From contig NC_081541.1 of NCBI RefSeq assembly GCF_901000735.1, forward strand, positions 33,250,060-33,314,059: a stretch of 64,000 nt of DNA. The letters run 5' to 3'. Both the position numbers and the translations under genes were made by a program. This document shows, in pieces, positions 25,662 through 37,938 of the stretch (positions are counted from its first letter, which is position 1; every line of letters begins with the position of its first letter). The stretch is from Corylus avellana. Its lineage: Eukaryota > Streptophyta > Magnoliopsida > Fagales > Betulaceae. The notes beneath the pieces were generated by a model. That model was not told the origin of the DNA. It worked only from the letters and a program-made list of their open reading frames with translations, and did no database searches.

Positions 25662-28600
25662 ACGTTTCTGTTCTGTTGGCTTCCTCGCCAAAGGATTTTG
25701 TTCGTGTGTATCTTTTGCTCCAGCCTTCAAGCCTCCAAGGTGGATCTTTGTGTTCTTGCAAATAGAAGATCGCCCATTGTTACCTACTTCGATGTGAAAT
25801 AGATGTTGACTTTCCCCCCTTTATTCGATTTATCGATATAAGCATTTCTTTCTACTCTTTTTTTTTTTTTTTCTTTTCCTTTTAGTTCAAAGGTGTCCCC
25901 TGTTTGTTGATACTTTTTGATGATGAGTGAAGTAATCTTTTCATTCAATGTTTTGTTTTCTACTTCAACCTTCTCCATAAGTCATTCTAGCACACATAGG
26001 AAGTCATCTTCTTCACTAGAGCATTTTTGAATTTTTCTTACTACATTCCTTCCAGATATCCATGGAAGATTGGCACCTCCACAAAATATGGTTGACAATC
26101 TACACTTCCATAAATAACTATGCAAATGTGCATTTGGCATCATCCTTGTCCTTAAATAGGCAACCCTCCCACGGGTACTATACTTGGATGTCCAAATTTT
26201 ATTTGCATGTAGACTGCACCGATTGATCGTTGGGGTCGATCGTTCTTCGTAAATTCTTCACCGAAGTCCAAAAATGGAGTCCATGAAGAATGGACTTCTA
26301 CTCGGGTGTTCATTCCCTTCTTTGGGTTTCTCCATTCCTGAACCTTCTGTTAATGAAGTCAGTTGGTTCAATATCTCCTCTAACATATGAGTCCAAACCA
26401 CACACACTAACAATGGAATCTCACCATTGCTCAATGACAAGTCGCATCTCAATTTTGCTGGGAAAATAATAATCACCTGATAGATTTCCACTTTTGATTA
26501 CGTCAGTCCCATATACTACCAACTTTTTGATTAGATAAACACAAAGATAGATAAGATTAAGAGATAAACGACTGGTTACTTGAAAATGTTGCAACACAGT
26601 AGGATTATGAGGCAAATAACATAACCAACATACGATGGTTGTAGGTAGTTGGTAGTAAACTCTGTTAACACTCTTAATAACAACCCAGAATACAGAATAC
26701 ATTTTTAGACATGTTTGTATTCAATAAGGTAGTCTTTTTTTTTTTTTTTCCTATTCAAAATGGGGAAGGGAGAAAGGAGAGATTACAATGCTAACCATAA
26801 AAGAGCTGAGAATTGGTCAAATAAATGACCGAGCCCATTGGGAGAACTGGGGCCGCCATAAAAGACGATAATCGTAGACAAAGTTTCGTAAACAATACAA
26901 TCTACGGAACAACAGGAGATGGGAAGGGGCTACTATATTTCAACATGGTGTTTGGTAGTAGCAATAGCATGATGTACCCCAAAATCCACCGAGGCATTCT
27001 CCGCTAAACGCGTACTCCCAATTCCTGCATTGTTTGGCACATCTATTCGACAAAAATAATGGACAAATCCCTGACCATGTTTTGCTTCTACGTTGACAAT
27101 GTGAAGACTTTGCAGCTGCCATCTCTGCATCATGCAAATAAAAACATATACAAGTTATAATTTTTTAGAATTTTTTACAATACAAAGATTCTGACATAAT
27201 AAAGTTGCATAAACTTCATACTAAAACATTCTCTGCAAACAATATGAGAATTATGTGATGTTTGACCATATCTTAAGGTCGAATGATTATGTCTGAATAT
27301 TGTTGGGGGATAAAATCCCCCTAAGGCCACACTCATTCTACCTCTATATGAAAGATAATCAAGCTGTCAAAGGAAAAATAAATCAGAATCTTCTCCTTAG
27401 GTAAAGGGGACTCTGGAGTTTGGGTCTCCCAAAAAGCTCTAATTTGCTCTCTGATTTGAGATTTCACTTCAAATATCATGCTAACTAAAGCATTGGAGTA
27501 TCTTTAGTCCTCCCACGATTTCTCTATTTTGCAAGTTGCCCATCGTTGATCAGGCCGTCTAGAAAAATGCATCAACAAATATAAATAATAATGAATGTTT
27601 ATAAGTACTACTCACTCATTTTGGTGGAGAGGATGAAGATTAAAAAGATGGTTAACAAGTAAATAGATTTGGAAGTCTTAACCATGCTTAATTAGCTGGA
27701 TAGTGTTTTATAGCATAATAAGATGCTTAGACAAAAGCTGTTGCTTTGAGCAGTACTACATAATATATCAAAGCATGCATGTTTAACCATTAATGGATAT
27801 AATTAATGAAGTGTTTTAGCCAATTAAATCTCACCCAAACAGTGATTATTCCTCCTCATGTGTGATCTTCCAATCAAAAAACAAACTGCTTTTAACCAAT
27901 AATATATCAAAGTGTCTGGATCGATCTGAGTCATGACAAAAAGTTTGGAGCTATATTCATGCCAAACAAAAGCCTAGATCACTATAGTACTATTGTATTC
28001 CACCACGTAAGTGTTTGTTCTATTTCCATCTCTGTTTTTTTTTTGGATAGATTAATCTTTGCAGTAGTTCGGCTTCTAAACCAACAAAGAGGTACCTGGC
28101 TCTTTGTTCTTGTGACGCACTAACATTTACATTTTTTTTTTTGTTTGGATGTGGAGTAAATAATTATTGCCTAAACAAATTGAAAGTAGAAGTGTTGGTA
28201 TTGGACTTAGCCTTTTTGTTTTTTAATTTTTGGATTGGCCTTTTCATATATCTATTTTCGTGAAGTTGGGAACAACTAGCTAGCAGGTGGGGCAATAAAC
28301 TAGAACATTTTCTCTCATTAATTTTATTGTCTGCTTCATATTAGCTTAATTAATTTCATAAAATTAGAGAAAAACTATATTTGAAATCCACGTATAAATT
28401 GTTATTTAAGGAAATGTAGTAATATGTATCTTTGGTCCCTGAAATGAGGCCTAGGTTTGATTTTTATTGCTCAAATTTAAAAGGTTGTAATTTCATCCCT
28501 AGAAGATTTAATAGAAGTGTTGTCTTTTTGATGAATTCAATTATACACATAACAAACATATATTTTTTTTAAAAAAAGAAAAGTTTCAGAATTATATTTA

Positions 28601-29068
28601 ACTCAAGAAGAGAAATATTGCTCAACAAATACAACACTTTGAATAAAACAGGAAATTCCTTTGTCCACACTCGCTCTAGAGATTGGTGGAAGCTGCTTTT
28701 CTTTGCTAAACAATGAGCTGCTTCTATCGTGCAGCCGTGCCCCTACAAACTATGACCGAAAACCATTCAACATAGTTTTCATATTTCAATCAATTAGCCG
28801 TATCGACTACAACAATAGCTTTCTTGCTGTAAAGCATGCACAATTGTTTAATTTGAGGGATCAAATCGAACCTAAAGTGGACTCTTTATAATTGTTTACT
28901 GGCCACTTTCCTTTCTTTCTACTCCCACTGCAATCCTCTACATAAAGAAAATCTCTCTCCTTCATATCTAAGCTTCTTTCTCAAGCTTCCTATACTATCT
29001 CTTAATTTCTCTTTCTCTATGAAGAGTGGGACACTTGAGAAACTTGCAAACTCTAATTGGAAGAGAAA
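25662..29068. other. Intergenic region between SH3P2 and the defensin-like gene
   Basis: Contains the SH3P2 3'UTR, then AT-rich DNA. On the minus strand around 26040-26095 a short reading VNHILWRCQSSMDIWKE resembles the C-terminal zinc-binding tail of plant L1-type LINE reverse transcriptases. It is too short and broken to be sure. At 27300 a stretch starting TGTTGGGGGATAAAATCCCC looks like the start of a copia-type LTR, without a recognisable end or target repeat. An exon-like frame at 26933-27137 is listed separately. Nothing else recognised. Confidence 0.4.
26927..27123 (-). other. Exon-like open frame, unrecognised
   Basis: On the minus strand a good acceptor (TTTGCATGATGCAG) is followed by an open frame of about 63 codons (RWQLQSLHIVNVEAKHGQGF ... 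AIATTKHHVEI) ending at a TAG. It reads like a real terminal exon in composition, but I do not recognise the protein, and no matching upstream exon is evident between 27140 and 29000. It may be a gene relic or chance. Confidence 0.2.
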
Positions 29069-29489
29069 ATGGCAATTTCTTCCTTTTCTTCCAAGGCTTT
29101 TTTTGCTCTAATCTTTGCTATTTTTTTGGCTGAGTATCCGACTCCTGGTAAATTTTCTCTTCACTGTGCACAGGTTTTGATGGGTTCATTTGCATTTGCA
29201 CACGTATATATATATATATAGTTCTAATCTCTTTTTTCTCTTTTTCTTTTCCCTTCATTTGTTTATGTGATAATATACAGTACTCGCAGGACAACTTATC
29301 CCTAGCAAAACTTGGCATGGAAGATATTGGTCCAAAGGAAACTGTAATCTGCATTGCAGAAACGAGGAGCATGCAATATTTGGAGCATGTAAAGGGCTTT
29401 GGCATAGAAAGTGCTACTGCTATCACCTTATCAGAGATCTGCCCGTGTACATGACAATGAAAAACGCATCTATGCCACATAGGCTTTGA
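29069..29489 (+). CDS. Small secreted cysteine-rich (defensin-like) peptide, incomplete cysteine set
   Basis: Two exons, 29069-29147 and 29281-29489, joined by a GT-AG intron in phase 1, the usual gene plan for plant defensin-like (DEFL) peptides. The product is 95 residues: an N-terminal hydrophobic signal peptide (MAISSFSSKAFFALIFAIF) and a small basic domain. That domain keeps the core pattern C-x3-C (GNCNLHC), C-x7-C-x-C (GACKGLWHRKCYC) and the family-typical HCRNEEHAIFGAC. Only five cysteines are present, whereas DEFLs of this group have eight. Positions where early cysteines are expected hold Trp (SKTWHG) and Tyr (HGRYW), and the final cysteine is replaced by a longer tail. The peptide would be secreted to the apoplast; whether it folds is doubtful. 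Identification is from the cysteine pattern and gene structure. Confidence 0.7.
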
Positions 29490-29520
29490 GAAATTGGAGC
29501 CATGCCACATAGGCTTTGGA
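29470..29520. repeat. Short direct repeat at the end of the defensin-like gene
   Basis: ATGCCACATAGGCTTTG occurs twice about 31 bp apart (near 29472 and 29503), spanning the stop codon and the start of the 3' flank. A small tandem duplication may have remodelled the C-terminus. Confidence 0.7.
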
Positions 29521-30480
29521 GAATAGAGGATATTCTTGCTCTCATCCACTCTATCCTTACTTCTCACCGGCGAATCTCCTCCATCATTTCGGATACTTTT
29601 ATCTCTTCTCTCAACCTCTTCTTCTGAGAAGTTAGAAAAATTAACCAAGTTTATGAGATAGAGCATGTGAGAAGCATAGTAGACCTATTTGTAAAAAGCA
29701 AAGATTTCGCAGGCTAACAACAATAATTTAAGTTACTTTAAGCAAAAGCAAGCAAGTAATGCTTCCTTTACAAAGTGAAAATTCTTGTTTGTTGTTTTCT
29801 CCCTAGTTCTACTATAAAAGAGCACCGACCCCTTTGAAGAAGGATCATTGAATGTACGAGAATGAGTGTGAGAACGTCTATCGTTATAGGAGTGTTTCTT
29901 TTCTTGAATGTCTTTTTTCCATTTGTGTAATTAAGTACAAGTTTTCTCTTCTGAGTGAGAAATTACAATAACCATTTTTTTTTTCTTCTAATTAAAAAGG
30001 GCAAATAAGGGAGACCAATTACAGTTATTCTACTGCCATAATAGCACTTATCCATAGGAGGGGCAAAAATGATAAAAAACACACGTGTTCCTTTTAAGTC
30101 CGACATTTTTGCCATGTTGATTCTGTTAAACATTGGAAGGCCTATGAACCACTTACCGTTTACTTAATTAACAATATATTATGTGAGAACAATCAATTAA
30201 TATCACATAGCTCTCGTTTAACAAGTAATATGCCACCTGTACGTGCATTACTTTTCATATAAAAGGGTACAAATCTCTATTTGGTTGTTAGGACATAAAG
30301 ATGTGACGGTTGGAATGAGAAAATTCTAATTTAGGTGAACCCACATGGTAGGGTGCAGTGAACGACTAAAATTTCTTATTTTGCTTCAGAAACCTGAAAC
30401 CTTCACTATAATAGTTTAATCTAAAATTTGATTCTGAAAAAAAAAAAAATACTAAACAGTAGTTCATTTGATGTGTTAAC

Positions 30481-30910
30481 AAGTCCAGAATTGCAACGGC
30501 TCATTTTTGTTCTCTACAGTGCCTGCTCTATAACAATCATTTGTTTTACCCGCAACGGATTCTTCCAAGAGTTTCTTTGCAATTTGCACCGCCTTATGCA
30601 GCCCTGAAATAGGCCCGACTTACTTATGGTTCTTTTGGGATCATTGGTAATCACCATTGCCTGCTGTTTGGTCCTTTTAGACTGGATCCAAAATTTGTTC
30701 TTGTATTTACACTCTTTTTTACCATTTGGGCTCTTATGTTGGGGTGTCCTCTCCTTTTGTGTTTATTTCTATGCTGTTTTAATTTGTTTTGGGTTTATTG
30801 TTGGGGAGCCCACCCCATTTTCAGTTTTAGAATCTCTCACTTCTTCTTTCGTTAGGATTAGAAGTGGAAAAGATCCCTCCAAAAAAAAAAAAAAAAGTCC
30901 AGAATTGCAA
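30481..30910 (+). mobile_element. Poly(A) retroposon with perfect 16-bp target duplication
   Basis: AAGTCCAGAATTGCAA occurs at 30481-30496 and again at 30895-30910. Between them are 398 bp ending in an A run of about 16 (30881-30896). A long target repeat plus a 3' poly(A) tail is the mark of target-primed (L1-type) retroposition. The insert has no reverse-transcriptase motif and no clear tRNA-type A/B boxes, so it is either the 5'-truncated 3' end of a LINE or a retroposed transcript. The 101-codon hydrophobic plus-strand frame inside runs into the poly(A) tail and is not credible as a gene. Confidence 0.8.
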
Positions 30911-31141
30911 GCAGGTAAGAGTATTCTATAAGAGGTTGGATACATCAAGAAATGTATTTGGCATCTGTATGGTAGATATAAAACCTTAAAGCATAAATTA
31001 GAAAGAAGAAGAAAAAACCCTTCAAGCATAATTATTAGAATAATACAAATATAAATCAAGTTTCATGGAACAAAGCATGCACTTGGTACCAGCCAGCCAT
31101 GAACTCAAGTTCTCCAGGAAATTTGAAGAAACCTTCAAGTT

Positions 31142-31249
31142 CTGCATAAACACAAAACAAGAAAAATCAGCTTGAGGCCGGTGAAGAATATAATAATTAT
31201 CTTTTAACTGTGCTATTGAATCATCAATTTTACCATTAATGAAACTTAC
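31142..31249 (-). other. Probable 3'UTR intron of squalene synthase
   Basis: One base after the TAA stop (31251-31253) the minus strand reads AAG|GTAAGT, a perfect plant donor. A strong acceptor follows 108 bp on (T-rich tract, then GTTTATGCAG, ending at 31142). The intron is so close to the stop (under 50 nt) that it should not trigger nonsense-mediated decay. Inferred from signals only. Confidence 0.55.
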
Positions 31250-31250
31250 C

Positions 31251-34200
31251 TTAATTATTTGGTCGTTTGGTAGAGAGATAAGCAAAAATGATGGACAATA
31301 TAATGAACAGCATAGCAATCTGCATTGAGATGAAAGGATAATCATTAGATCTTAAAATTTTCTGTTTGGGGACGGAGGGGGTGGGTTACCAAAAAGCTAA
31401 TCATCAAGTTTTTGGTGACAGCATCAGGTTGATAAATTAGCAGATACTTACAAGAGCCGGATTGAATCTAGGCTCGCTCCTGATTATGTAAGATTTTCTG
31501 GTGAAATCCAAAAAAAGTTATCAGAGATGAAATAATTAACAACGACGACGACAAAAACAGCAATGAAACGTGCTTGATTATCATGACAACCTCTTGTTAA
31601 GGACTCCTGAATCCCTGCAGGTTTTCTGTATTGCTTCCAGACTGCTCAACGTTTTTGTTGCATTAGGGTCATTCTTGTCAACCTATAGTAGTCCATAATG
31701 CATCATAATAAGTGAGTAACATTCTTATAAGGAAGTGCAGTAAGAAACACCAAGTATTAAGCTTGGTTTCACAATAGAAACAATTCAACTGAACAAAGCA
31801 TTCCTCAGAGCTTGGAAGCATTGACTATTCATATCCAGAAAATTTATTTGGCACAAAAAATTAATGCAGGTCGTATCTAGGGATCTAGTAGACAAATCAA
31901 CATGTCCAAACAGGTGATGAAAAATCTAGAAGCATAGGATATGAAAGATAATTCCACTATATAGACTGAACAAAATTAATATCTTGTTGTAAGCAAATAT
32001 ATCTTGTTTAGTCATGAAAAAAAGCATTGTACCTTTGACTTCAACATACAGGAGAAATCAAAGAAACCGCCATAGACATCTGCCATCGTTTTTGTTCGAT
32101 CAATGACTTTGGCAGTAAGACCTAGACAACAGTCACAACAAATACCAGTAAGTATGAATTCATCACAGAACTAAGCATGAAGACATCACAATCCTTCTTA
32201 TATATCCAACAACACCTTAATTTTCTTCTACTAATATGACAAAAGATATCAAATGTTGTACCATGTTATAGCCTACACATAGAGCCAGGAACAACTTAAA
32301 TTCTTTGTACACCCTACTTGGATCAATAGATACATTTGCTTTCCATGGGATATCCACAACACATTTGCTAAATTTTCAATTATCTAACATGCCCTCAGTT
32401 TCAACTGTAAGAAATGTCTACAGATGATTCACTTACCACGCCTCATTTTCACTACACCTCTGAAGACTTCAATATTGTTGTAGCATAATGCCAGTGTTCC
32501 AATTGCCATGATCTATTAAAAGTAACACATGGCAAATAAGATGCTAAACAGAAACATATCATAATTATACTGTCTTAAAACATCATAACAAGTCTAAAAC
32601 CACACCATAAAATCAGGAACTATTTAGGATTACGTAACATGTGCAGATCAGAGAATAAATTTATAATACATACATATCTATTATTTGCAATTTATGTGTG
32701 CACAGATAAATACCTACCTTTGTGCCTATATGCCAAATTCTCAGACACGAGACAATAACAGCTCAGAGTTAATTGATTATTGCATTTGTTTTTTTTTTAA
32801 AAATAGTTATTAAAAAAATCCTCAGAGTTCGAGAGAAGATACCATACCTGGGGGATAGCACAAAATCGAAAAATTGCAGGATCTCGTAAAGCAGACATGT
32901 ATTTCAAGCAATCTTCCACATGCATCAAAGCATTAGTGACCATGTCATTCAAACATTGCACTGCCTTTTCAGAGTTTTCCTCATATTTCAAGTCCTGGAT
33001 TGCAAAGATTGAAAAATTATCAATTCAGAAAAGAGAGAGAAGAGTAAATATGGAAAAGATGGTAGAGAAGTGAGTAAACAAGGAAAAGATGCGCACCTCA
33101 AGTTTGTTAACATATTTACTCCAGATCTCACGAGGCCAGAACATGCGAGACTTTGGTATCTCATTAATATCCTCCAAATAATCTCGTATTATGTTTGTTT
33201 TCTGTGGTTGTAGAGTGTTTAGTATTGGACAAACTTCCAAGCAAAAGAAACTGGAGTGACATTGCATTGGTTGCTTCATATCAAAGCATTACCTGAAGAA
33301 ATAAACCCATTGAATTTGAGAGATGATCTGAAGCCAAATCTTCTGATCCAGAGGCATGGAAAAGCTTGGACAAACCTAGTCCAACAAGTCCTGCTACATA
33401 GTGGCAATATTCATCATAGTCATCAGTTGTCTCTACCTGCAGGAAGAGGAAAAACATATAGGCATCACATAAAATACATATTATCTTTCTGCACTTTGTG
33501 CATGACCTATGACATAGATTCAGCTCTGAAGCTCACAGAGTGCAGTTCGGATACACAGTGGAACAATTTAATGATGCAAACTTGCCCCAATTACTCGAAC
33601 ATGATTTTCCTATAATGCAGATATAGCTCACCACATAGTTCACATTCAGGCCCAAGCTGCGTGGATGACTACATAAATTCATTGTTGTTAAGACTAATCA
33701 GTAATTTCTGTTAAATTTTTTAAAGTAGCATGACAAATTAGATGCTAGTAATCAGTTAAAACAGTAGGCCAGATAACTAAGCAGTAACCAACTACAAAGT
33801 TACATCTTCACCATCAATAAAATAGAAATTTAAACAATTTCCCTGGTCAAGAATTATTGAAGGAATCATCAGCTTTTTATGTTGGTAAAGCATTTTTGAT
33901 AAATATGTTGGTAAAATATTAAGATCAGCTCTTCTTAGTAACTTATAGCCTATTTATTTGATAGTGGGGATTGTGGATCTCCGAGAAAGAGGTGCAATTT
34001 GCTTTTGCTATTATTATCATTTTGTTTTTGGTTGGGAAAGTCTAACACATACAATGAAATTCTGATGTAAGCTTTTGTTGAATTGAGCTAAGTAGCACCT
34101 TTTAGGGAGGTCATAATAATAGCATAAATTTTTTTTATTTAATCTCTTTAGTTGAAATTGACATAAACTTAAGGAAAAAAAATATGAAAATCTCAAGCAA

Positions 34201-37200
34201 TATGAATCCCTCTCCAGTGTTAGCATGCATCACAAACCTCCTTGCATATAAATTTTGCCATTCCTGCACCCATTCTTTTGGTAATTTCCTCAATTGCCTC
34301 CTGATAACTGCATAATTGACAGAGTATTGTGAATAATTTATGAAAAGAAGGTAAAGCAAGAATTCATTAACATATTTACACGTGAGATAAGCAAAGATGT
34401 CACAAACTGTTAAATTGTATAGCTATCCTATAGAACCGGTCTCAATTGTGCATGATTTATGAAGCCCAGAGGACCATTTATTCATTAAACATAGACTTAA
34501 AAAGGGCATACAATCATACAACATGGTCTATGACTTTTCTGGGACTCCATTGACTACTTTAGATTTTTGAGTATCTCAAACAACCACACTCTTTAAGCAT
34601 CTCAACTATTATTCAAATTTTAAAAGATTAACAACATTTAGGAGAAGCAGATGATAGTTTAATTTGTCAGCACATTGAACCAGTCATACTAACTATGCCT
34701 TATGTATCCCACGATCAGCAAACTTAGATTAAAAAGGAAAGAAAAAAAAGAAAAGAAAGAGATTCAATATAGACAACGATCCAGTTGACACCTATACTTG
34801 CAGCATGGCGCATTAACTACTTGGGGAACATTCAATTATACAGTGGAACAAAAGGGTAATTTAGAGACTATGTATTTCATTGTATAAACTAACAACTAAA
34901 AGAAATAAGAGACAGCCCTTATCCTGACATCAGTTATCAGCAACAATATAACTATAGGTAGAGATGTGGTAAAAGGGGACCAAGGATACAGATTCCGATG
35001 AGATCATGGTTAGAAAGGCTATAACAAGACTTATTAAAAGTGAAAACAATATTCTATACCCACTAAAATCTTTTCAGTTATTTATAGAGGAAGAAGTAAC
35101 CTCTGTCCAAGCTCCAGAAAAGCAGTCGATACATGATGAAATTGGTCCATAAGAACTTTGTAGTCCTTTGTACCACCTATATACAGAAGAAAAGAACAAA
35201 AATCAGCAAATGGACTGCGATTCAATTTTCTTTTACACGTTCATAGATAAGTATCATAGAATCATGCCTCAAAAATTATTTCTTTGGACTTTTTACAAGA
35301 TAAAAAAGTTATGAAACTTTATCTTGTAAGAGATAACATGAATGTTATAAGAAAGCTTAAATCCTTGGTTTAGAAACCTAAGGCATTAAATTGAGGCTGG
35401 ATATGGTACGCACACAAAACCATAATTTGGATAAATATAGGACTAGAAAAACAATTAAAGAACTTTAATAACAAACAATAGAAAATTGGTTAAATGGCTC
35501 TGCTTGAAATGCAATTATATATAGTAAAAAAGATCTATCAAATCTGATTTTTATGGAAGAATGAAATAGATGAAAGGTTCTTCAGTCTATAGAATCTAGG
35601 AAACTTGGAAGTAAGAAAGCCTGGTGACAAAATTTAGAACACTCACATGAAAAATGCCACTCGCAATCATATATGTGATGATGAAAAGCTTTCAGGATTG
35701 GTACTTTAACATCTGTAGATATGCTTGTATCATCCTCTGTAAAGCAACCATCACGATAAAGTTGATCAGTCGGGGGAGATCAATAATTATACATACTATT
35801 AAGGGTTGGAAGTGTGAAAAAAAAAAAAAAAAAAAAAAAAAACAACAACAACAACACTGAACTACAAGCAAGAGTGCTGCAGGAATCCAGTAATTATAAG
35901 TTAGAACCTAATCAAGTAAATCATGTATAGATCTGATTTAAAAATTCACTACATTTAGAATAAATTCCAACAGAGACTAGACTATTGACACCAAGAAATG
36001 AAACCCACTGGGTTTCAACTTGTTAAGAATAACTTGTATTTTTCAATAAATCCTTGAAAGAGGCTAATGCATTGCGACCAGAAAAGCAAGGGCCTAAAGG
36101 GTAGCCATCAAGTACTCCACTGTCAGCCCAAACAAAAGCTGATAATCTTCATTCAAAACCTAATATTACTGATCAAAATATAACTAGAACTCCCTATATG
36201 CAAATGAAATCTGGCCATATTCAAGAGTCCAATGTTTCATTAAAGGGCACATCAAGCTTGCATTTTACGCAAAATGCAATGCTACTGATCTGATATATAC
36301 ACCTCAATTTCAGTCTCTCAGACAAAAAATAAATCCAGAAAAACCGCATAGAAAATTTAAGGTTATAGATAATAGGAACATACCAACAGTGTCCAGGGCT
36401 CGAAGAACCAAATAAAATATGCATATCTGCAAAACCATGAAAGGTACTGCTGAGAAATTAAATAATAATATGGCTGGAAACTTAGAAAAAAGTAAATCTA
36501 ACAAGAAGATGGAACACAGTAGTCTGTCTTTTTAATCAGATAATAACAGCAGCAGCAACAGCATTTACAAGAAAAGAAAAAAAAAAAAAAAATTGAATCA
36601 ATGACCCACTTGCAGAGTTTACAGCAGTCGTGATATCACAGAAATGACCAAAAACATATCAAGCAGGAATTCTTTAGCAGTTCATGGCCTTCAATGAATA
36701 CCATAACATTCAGCTGATCTTTTGTGTTCCATAGACTGAATAATATTAGTTGTTTACATCACATTCTGGTCAACTTATAAAGCAGAAGGCCAAAAAGAAG
36801 GAATATGGAAGCTTTTCATCTGGCTAATACTCTACATCTTCCCACCCACTCATTCTCTTGTTTCTAAAGCCACATATAGGACCTGCTGATGCTGCACTTT
36901 CTCCTCCAATCATAGGGAAAACACTCTGGTAACAACATTCTAGATGCTATTGCATGAATTCTAAGACTCCTTAATATGATACAGTACGCTCCAGTGCAGA
37001 TTTGCTGTGTATATAAAGTCAGCAAAAGTAAAGCAAGGGTCAGAAGAGCAGTTCATGAAAATGTTTTCAGTTTTTTTCACTGTTACTCCAATAATTTGTT
37101 GTCAACCAACAGAACTCAGCCTGTGATGGTTCAAAGTAGACCTCTTGAATATTACTTTCTGCGAAAAAAAACAAAAATGATAGAATACACCATGACTTTC

Positions 37201-37938
37201 AAAGCGAGACATGATATGAAAGCTTAACACCATCAACAACCCTCCAAGATTGTCAAAATAAACCCACCAAAAAAACTCGTCAACTGCCCCGGACACAAGA
37301 AATACCATCAAAATTCCTATCCCTTGATAATCAGCCATGTAAATGAAACTTTCTTGGTTTCTCGGCCCTCCTAATCCATAAGATTAACACCATCCAATGT
37401 GTGCCACATCAAAAAGAGGAACCCACTAAAACAAATTAATCTATAGCCCACTCAAATTAATCCAAATATCAATCACAAATCCCAGAATAATCACACACAC
37501 GGATCATTCAAAATCCCACCAACCCATCAATTTCCGGACCAATAACATGACCCACTAAAATTAAAACTATCATAATCACCCAAATCGCATTCCCACACAC
37601 ATACTCAAACACCAAGAACAACACCCAGAAAAACCAAAACCAGATTCAATCAAAATCCTCAAAAGCAAAAAAAAAAAAAAAAAACATACATACATGGGAC
37701 AAACAAACAAAAAAGCGCAAGAGTCTTGAACAGTGCGGCTTACAGCGTTGCGAAGCTCGGAACCGAGCTGCTGAATAACCATGGCAAAGCTGCGAGAGAC
37801 CTTGTGGAGCATCGTGTAGCAGAAGGCCCAGTGCGGCTCCGGAGGGATCTGCTTCTCGGCATGCCTCGCCGCCATCTTCAGCTTCAGCAACGGGTAAAAG
37901 TCATCTGGGTTTTTCAGAATCGCACCCAAACTCCCCAT
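31251..37938 (-). CDS. SQS: Squalene synthase (farnesyl-diphosphate farnesyltransferase)
   Basis: Thirteen coding exons: 37938-37744, 36426-36384, 35736-35647, 35176-35101, 34307-34238, 33436-33293, 33201-33097, 32994-32848, 32512-32437, 32121-32033, 31682-31591, 31497-31452, 31319-31251. They join without break to 413 residues, the normal length for plant SQS. The enzyme joins two farnesyl diphosphates head-to-head via presqualene diphosphate, using NADPH, on the ER membrane; this is the committed step to sterols and triterpenes. Landmarks: start [20 protein letters not shown]; first Asp-rich motif DTVEDD (77-82); [10 protein letters not shown]; second Asp-rich motif RDYLEDINE (about 212-220); FCAIPQ; and a C-terminal membrane anchor (about 392-407) followed by a short basic tail. 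All key residues are present; likely functional. Confidence 0.97.

Noticed and set aside
29118..29666. 182-codon minus-strand frame
   Set aside because: It lies opposite the defensin-like gene and its intron. The plus strand has signal peptide, splice sites and the cysteine pattern.
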